Below are positions 58,785-64,000 of a stretch of DNA of 64,000 nucleotides, piece by piece. A program made the translations under genes and the position numbers. Numbering within the stretch: position 1 is the first letter of the stretch; the number at the start of each line of letters is the position of its first letter. Below the pieces are notes generated by a model. The model ran no database searches. It worked only from the letters and a program-made list of their open reading frames with translations, and was not told where the DNA came from. This DNA is from Plumapathes pennacea. Taxonomy: Eukaryota > Cnidaria > Anthozoa > Antipatharia > Myriopathidae. Where the stretch lies: positions 31,573,295 through 31,637,294 of the forward strand of contig OZ038463.1 in assembly GCA_964036295.1 (NCBI GenBank). Direction: 5' to 3'.

Positions 58785-58856
58785 TCGCTGTATTTATTGT
58801 GATGTAATGACAGATCTATTTTAAATGACAATCCGTCGTGACGTCAACTGACGTCA
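58785..58856 (-). promoter_or_regulatory. Candidate ETS promoter with paired CRE sites
   Basis: Two perfect TGACGTCA palindromes at 58839-58846 and 58849-58856 have centres exactly 10 bp apart, one helical turn. They lie about 45-55 bp upstream (minus strand) of an AT-rich TATA-like stretch. TGACGTCA is the CREB/ATF binding site. Linkage to the ETS gene is inferred from position. Confidence 0.4.
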
Positions 58857-60506
58857 ATAAGACGACACCAAATGTCTTTCTCCGAAGGTAAATAACACTC
58901 TTTTGGCCTGGGGAGGTTTTTGCTATTTTTCAATGCTTGAGCGAATTCTTTGTTCATTCAATTGGAGCGCTGGAAGCTAAAGCGTCGAACATAATAAAGT
59001 ATGCGAGGAAGCAAGAGCGCCTTTAGCGAGTAAAATACACTCAAAATCGCTAATAGAAGAGTCGTACGTGACAATAAAGATTAACCAATAAGTTATTTTG
59101 GTGGCAATTATAAGCCATACAGGTGGCAAGTCTATTCGCTTGTACCGAGAAAACCGCGGCTGATGTCAGATTCGATTCTCACGAGCTAGAGTTTCGGCAT
59201 GAAACGCTGATATTATACCAGAAGATATTTGTACTATCAAATGCCTACAAATACACTAAAGATACCAAACTGTGGGATGAAATGGTCTGCAACACTGAAA
59301 TAAAGGTTGCTTCGTGTGAGAACCGAACTACGAAGAATATTCCCCGCTTAATATCTTGTAAAGACTGATACGGCTAATTTCTTTCCAGTCACTTTATTTC
59401 GCAGCCGGTTCTTGGTCCCCTCGTGAACCCGACCCCTTCCCGCGAGAAGTTTAGTACAGAAATTCATAGGTATACCAGACCACATCTAAAGTACTGAGAA
59501 GAACTCGAGAAGAGAAACTAAGCCAATACCGTATCTCATTAACGGTCACGAAAACAAATTTTATTCGGTTGGTGGCAATGACATCACACCGGTTTGATGA
59601 ATCACTCTCGGCAGGCAGCCACCGTGTTTCAGCGCGATAAAGACAAGATGAATACTGTTCACAAATAGAAATTCAATCGACTTGTTACATATTGGAACCC
59701 AATATCCTAACAACTGTAGTAAACTAAATACAAACTGAGAAGCAGGCGAGCTAGAAGATGACGTCAGGGGGTCATATGACCTTGCAAGCCTTCCCGCTAA
59801 AAAAATCTCCGACCGAGTCCTTTCCACTGCCTGCTGTGAGGCCGGCAAATATTTTCAGACACTAGTGGTATCCGGACATGCATTAAGTGAAAAAATAGTG
59901 GTAACGTCAGATCGGAATCCAATGGTAGTTTCATTTGAAAAAAAAAGGGGAAAAAACAAAAAAAACAAAAACAAAAAAAAACACATTTATATGACGTATA
60001 TTCGGAACTGACATCACACATAACTTTTCAAGGATTCTCGGTTGGTTGGTTTTGTTCGTCGCTCTAAAGTCCAAAGTCTTTGTTGTACGTGTAAGGTCGC
60101 GGCAGTTGTCCGGACACAGTGGTCACCGAAATTGACGTCGAAAGCCGACGCTCTTCATACTTCCTTCCGTTCTCACACGATTCGTGACTATGTCTCTACC
60201 TTGTATCAGTATCCTACACACATAAGGCTGTTAGTAACAGTTACTTACATGTCAGACTGATCCAATTGCTAAAGTATTAAAGAGAAAATGTTGTTTTAGC
60301 TTGTCTATCCTGAATGCTACTACGGATAAACTGGCCGAAGTCGTCGCGTTTCGCTGATCATGACCATATGATTGAGATTATGTAGTTTGAGGGTTTCTTC
60401 AACATCACTAGTATGCTTTAATGTCTTAATATAGCGATTTACATTTTAGCGCAGTATAATCAGCAGGGTTGTAAGCCACACAGTTCTTAGCTGTCGGAAA
60501 ACTTTT

Positions 60507-60748
60507 GGGCCCGGTTTTTTAAAGCGCGATTAGGCTAATCCTGGGTTAGGTCTAAAGCTTTCTTGTCATTTATAAGCCTGAAAATGAGAAGGTTTTGTCC
60601 ACAACGACTTCCTTGGGGCGTTTTTAGGTTGAAACAAGCTTTTCAATCCATCTTCGAAGAAAACCTTGCAGTATATTGGCAGAGAGATCGAGAGAAAAAA
60701 ATTCGTTAATCCTGGATTGGCTTAATCGGCTTTCGAAAAACCGGGCCC
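60507..60748 (-). mobile_element. GCCCGGTT-family repeat, copy C
   Basis: A 242-bp copy in reverse orientation to copies A and B. It starts GGGCCCGGTTTTTTAAAG and ends CTTTCGAAAAACCGGGCCC, with internal GATTAGGCTAATCCTGG and AGAGATCGAGAGAAA. Both ends are well preserved, which defines the family's inverted termini. No target duplication is obvious. Confidence 0.75.
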
Positions 60749-61166
60749 TGTTGTTCACGATTCGATCCGTAAGACCGTGTAGACCTACTTCTTTAATATC
60801 TTTCTGGGGCAGTAAAAGTATATAGTCAGTCAACTGAAACTATACAGACCGATAGCACGGCTTAAGATTTAGTGAAGCAGTAAGGCGAAAGCAAAGCAGC
60901 TTTAAAACGACTTCTGCGAAAACGCTCGGTCTATTTTGGTCTTGTGAGCAAGGAAGAGCACTAAATAACTTATAATTTCACTTTGTGCAAAATATGGTAA
61001 AATTACAATGGAGAGCTGGCACAAGAACTAGTTCTTGACTGCTTCGGCGCGGATAAGTTTGAGCTGATATTTCAAGCATTTAACAGCCCTTTGTCGGGGC
61101 AGGTAAATTAACATGCTCTGCTGCACGTTGTACGCGAAATGGCGCCGTTCTGTCGACAATAATATT

Positions 61167-61168
<2 letters not shown>

Positions 61169-61207
<39 letters not shown>

Positions 61208-61227
61208 AAGAAAGAAAGAAAGAAAGA
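61169..61227. repeat. Poly-A followed by (GAAA)n
   Basis: About 37 A then five to six AAAG units, a typical retroposon-tail-derived microsatellite. Lysine-rich and phenylalanine-rich frames across it are artefacts. Confidence 0.9.
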
Positions 61228-64000
61228 ACGACGATGATAACAATCGTTGTCGGCTTTTCATTCGATGCGGGAGAGGGACATTTCTTCGCCCTTGTCTTAA
61301 CTGAATAGTATAGAATACTCAACCTTGCTGGAAGTAATAAGACAAAAGAAAAGGTTCCAATGAATGCACACTCGATGATTCGCATCCCACGCAATTACGC
61401 AACTGAAATCTTACGCGTATATGAGCGTCATCAGCCAAGTCCTTTCAGTAATTAGCGGTTTACAAATCTCTACCTCACGGGGTGAGCTGGAAGAACAGCG
61501 CTTGAACTTCAAGTAGATAATTAACTCTAAACAAAGCCGTCGTCTGGAGTGGCCCTATCTCGACCACTGAACGAATTGGTTGCGTAGTTACCTTAGGCTT
61601 ACAGACGCGTAGATCTGAATCAGCACGGGCAAACCTTCTGAACAGGAGGCCTCCTTTCTTCCTTGTTGCACTAATTCTCGATAGGGGCTTGCAGTATCCG
61701 TTAGTTTACTGCTCAATGATTATAACAAAGAGATAAATCCTAATCTAAGCTGGCATAACTACTGGAGACTAACAACTCGGAGTTGCACCCGGGCCTCTCA
61801 TCCTCAAGAGCAGCTGAACGGCTTACAGTTTGACTTCGCTGCAGAGGCTCTCTTAAACATTTAAACAAAAACCCTGTTCAAAACATTCCAACGACCATTA
61901 ACAAGACTGATGCCTATCGACTGTTTGGCACATATACATAAATATATGTGTTTACGACACGCATCACTTGTCAAGACCACGCCAATTTCATAGTCGTGTC
62001 TAAGAAAATATATTCATATTCTCTTGTTTATATATCCGACAGCTGCAACCTTCCAATGGTTATACAAATAAGTCTTATATCGAACAAGTTAAAACTAAGG
62101 TAAAGTTTGGATCTTGTGAGGCTGATATTCTGATATTGTTTATGCGTACACGATACAATAGCAGCTCCATAAGACAGGAAACACTACGCAGATTATCATT
62201 GCAAATCATGTGGGGCCAAGTTGGTCTGACTTTAATTGCCGCATCTCAACCAACGCAGTTGTCACGATATTTACGCCACAAGCCCAACTTCACACACTTA
62301 AATTTACAGGCTTCTAATGAGTTTGTTTTGGGTTTTAGTCGAGTGAACTGCACTGTAAATAAATACGACGTTCTGAAAACAGTTTAACATTGTTCGTGCG
62401 TGGGTGTTTAGTGTCGGCCCAATTGAGAATCAATTGAAGTGTTCGAGCACGGACTTGATTTCGACTTCAGCAAAAAAGAATTCATTTATAATTTACAACT
62501 CAAACGAGATCTTCATTTTCTCCAGTGTTTAATTGATTATGTTAGGCTGCATTATACCATCGACAGAGAACCCAGAACCATGCATGTTAACCTAATCATC
62601 AGCGCTACGAATTATTATCCTCGCGCTTGTGAACTTATTTTAAGTTTCTTGGATTCTGAAAGTAATGTTAACTACTAGCGGGGTCCCCGTAAAATACGGC
62701 GATCGGAGGGCAGTTCTATGTTCAAAGTACTGGTAAAATGTGGAAAAAAAGTAAAATACTCAAAAACAAATTTTGCATTGCAAATAGGTTTTAAAGCGTA
62801 TAACTCGTGCATAGTTTTATGCTAATACAGACACCCACTTAAAACCGTTACTGTTTCTGCTTCGATCTGTACACTGTCTTGTCTCGCTGTCCGTTGCACA
62901 TTTTGAATATTGGAATCGTTTAATTTGTTTGAGTTGCGAAAATACCGCGCGCAATACTCTAATTTCAGAAATATACAAAAACACAAACCTTGTATCCTTG
63001 TAGACTGCTTTTATCTTTGTATTTCCGTGGAGCTCTCTGGTAATTGGATTCTAAGCAGCAACGAGTAAGGATGAGTCAGTCAGCGATTGAGCTGTTGGAA
63101 AGGTCTGCATGCAAGGTACAGCTTCTGCTTAATGTATACTATAATACACAGTGACGCAAAATGAATAAAAACTTTTTAAGCCAGCCTTTTAAAGGGCTGG
63201 TTGGGGCATTAGTTCCGCCAAGTAGTTCAAAATATTGAACGTTGTTTGTTCAAAATTCTACGCTTGAACTGGGTCCATTCAGAAGTTCGCGATGATCATT
63301 GTTTATCACTTCTAGTATCTAATATCTAATGTTTTGTGAAGCATTCAATCGGGAATAAGGGATTTAAAAGCTTTCTTTAAACAAAAAGATACTAATGTTT
63401 TTTTTTTTTTTTTCGACCAAAGCTAAACGCTCCAATGCATGTGTTGGGGCCATTTTACCATAAAATAAACGCTAAACAGAATTAATTAAGCTGCACTATG
63501 AATGAACGAAATTAGTCTTTGCACATTTGCTTACTACGAAGACAACTATTTTGAGGCTAACATTGGTCATGCAGGCTCAAAAGGATGTAGCTCTTAACCT
63601 GCAGAATTTTGACGCTACATGAAGTATTATTCGGCGCCAGCGTGACCTCATAACTCTGGATACGCCTTTCCGAGCAAGAAGCTAAAAAACTACAATTCGG
63701 TAATAGCAGTCGTTATGAAACTTAAATACAACCTTTAAATAAGTGCATTGCGGATTTTAAGCCATAAATCCTTAAATATAACTCTTCCATTCCACGGTGC
63801 GTTTTGCTTTCATGGCGGGCCACAAAATGCAGTATACAGTGATTAATCAGAAAAGCTACAGTTATCGGTCAGTTCACCGCCGCGAAACTACTTTCTCACA
63901 CGCAAATAGTTTCTCATATCGTAGCCGAGAACTGTGAGCTTCAAAGGAAAAGTCGTGTTACTCTAAAGTCGAAGACTGTGTAAGGCTTCTATATTAATTT

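Larger units (their letters stand above)
58860..64000. other. 5-kb stretch without a supported gene
   Basis: Open frames here are short and lack partner exons. Recognisable content is one GCCCGGTT-family repeat (60507-60748), a poly-A/(GAAA)n tract (61169-61227), and A- or T-rich runs at about 59939-59982 and 63397-63412. I saw no RNA gene. Confidence 0.5.

Overview
The window looks like nuclear DNA of an invertebrate animal, most likely an anthozoan cnidarian (stony coral or anemone). This rests on short exons in long AT-rich introns, metazoan-type genes with canonical GT-AG introns, and a very high load of small inverted-repeat transposons. The organism assignment is inference from gene content and style; no marker gene in the window proves it.

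Seven host genes can be assembled exon by exon with consistent reading phase. From left to right: RPL39 (+, 5573-7150); an unrecognised 256-residue protein (-, 7830-10979); a hexosaminidase D / GH20 gene with an unusual N-terminal membrane anchor (+, 11097-18786); a CCDC166-like coiled-coil gene (-, 20340-28065); ELMOD3 (-, 29232-33768); an SLC35-like nucleotide-sugar-transporter-type gene (+, 33995-42868); and a divergent SPDEF-like ETS transcription factor (-, 54929-57506, with a likely 5' UTR exon near 58.6 kb). Two pairs are head to head with short shared promoters: the unknown gene with hexosaminidase D (117 bp between start codons), and ELMOD3 with the SLC35-like gene (226 bp).

The SLC35-like gene carries in its second intron a complete Ty3/Gypsy-type LTR retrotransposon (35825-40333). 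It has apparently identical 162-bp LTRs, a 5-bp target duplication, and one uninterrupted 1352-codon Gag-Pol reading frame, so it inserted very recently.

Non-autonomous DNA transposons fill many introns and intergenic stretches. They include a family with 8-bp target duplications, CCCGGG ends and an internal minisatellite (three copies); a TTAA-flanked, wholly palindromic element (two copies, one nested in another repeat); and a 2.07-kb element with 19-bp inverted ends and eight copies of one 14-mer. There are also Tc1/mariner- and pogo-like MITEs and several perfect or near-perfect foldbacks.

The stretches 1-4451, 42869-54928 and about 58860-64000 contain no gene I can support. The window shows no new multi-gene system; its most unusual content is the mobile-element architecture and a few protein oddities (membrane-anchored hexosaminidase D, altered ETS helix residues, stretched integrase D-E spacing).
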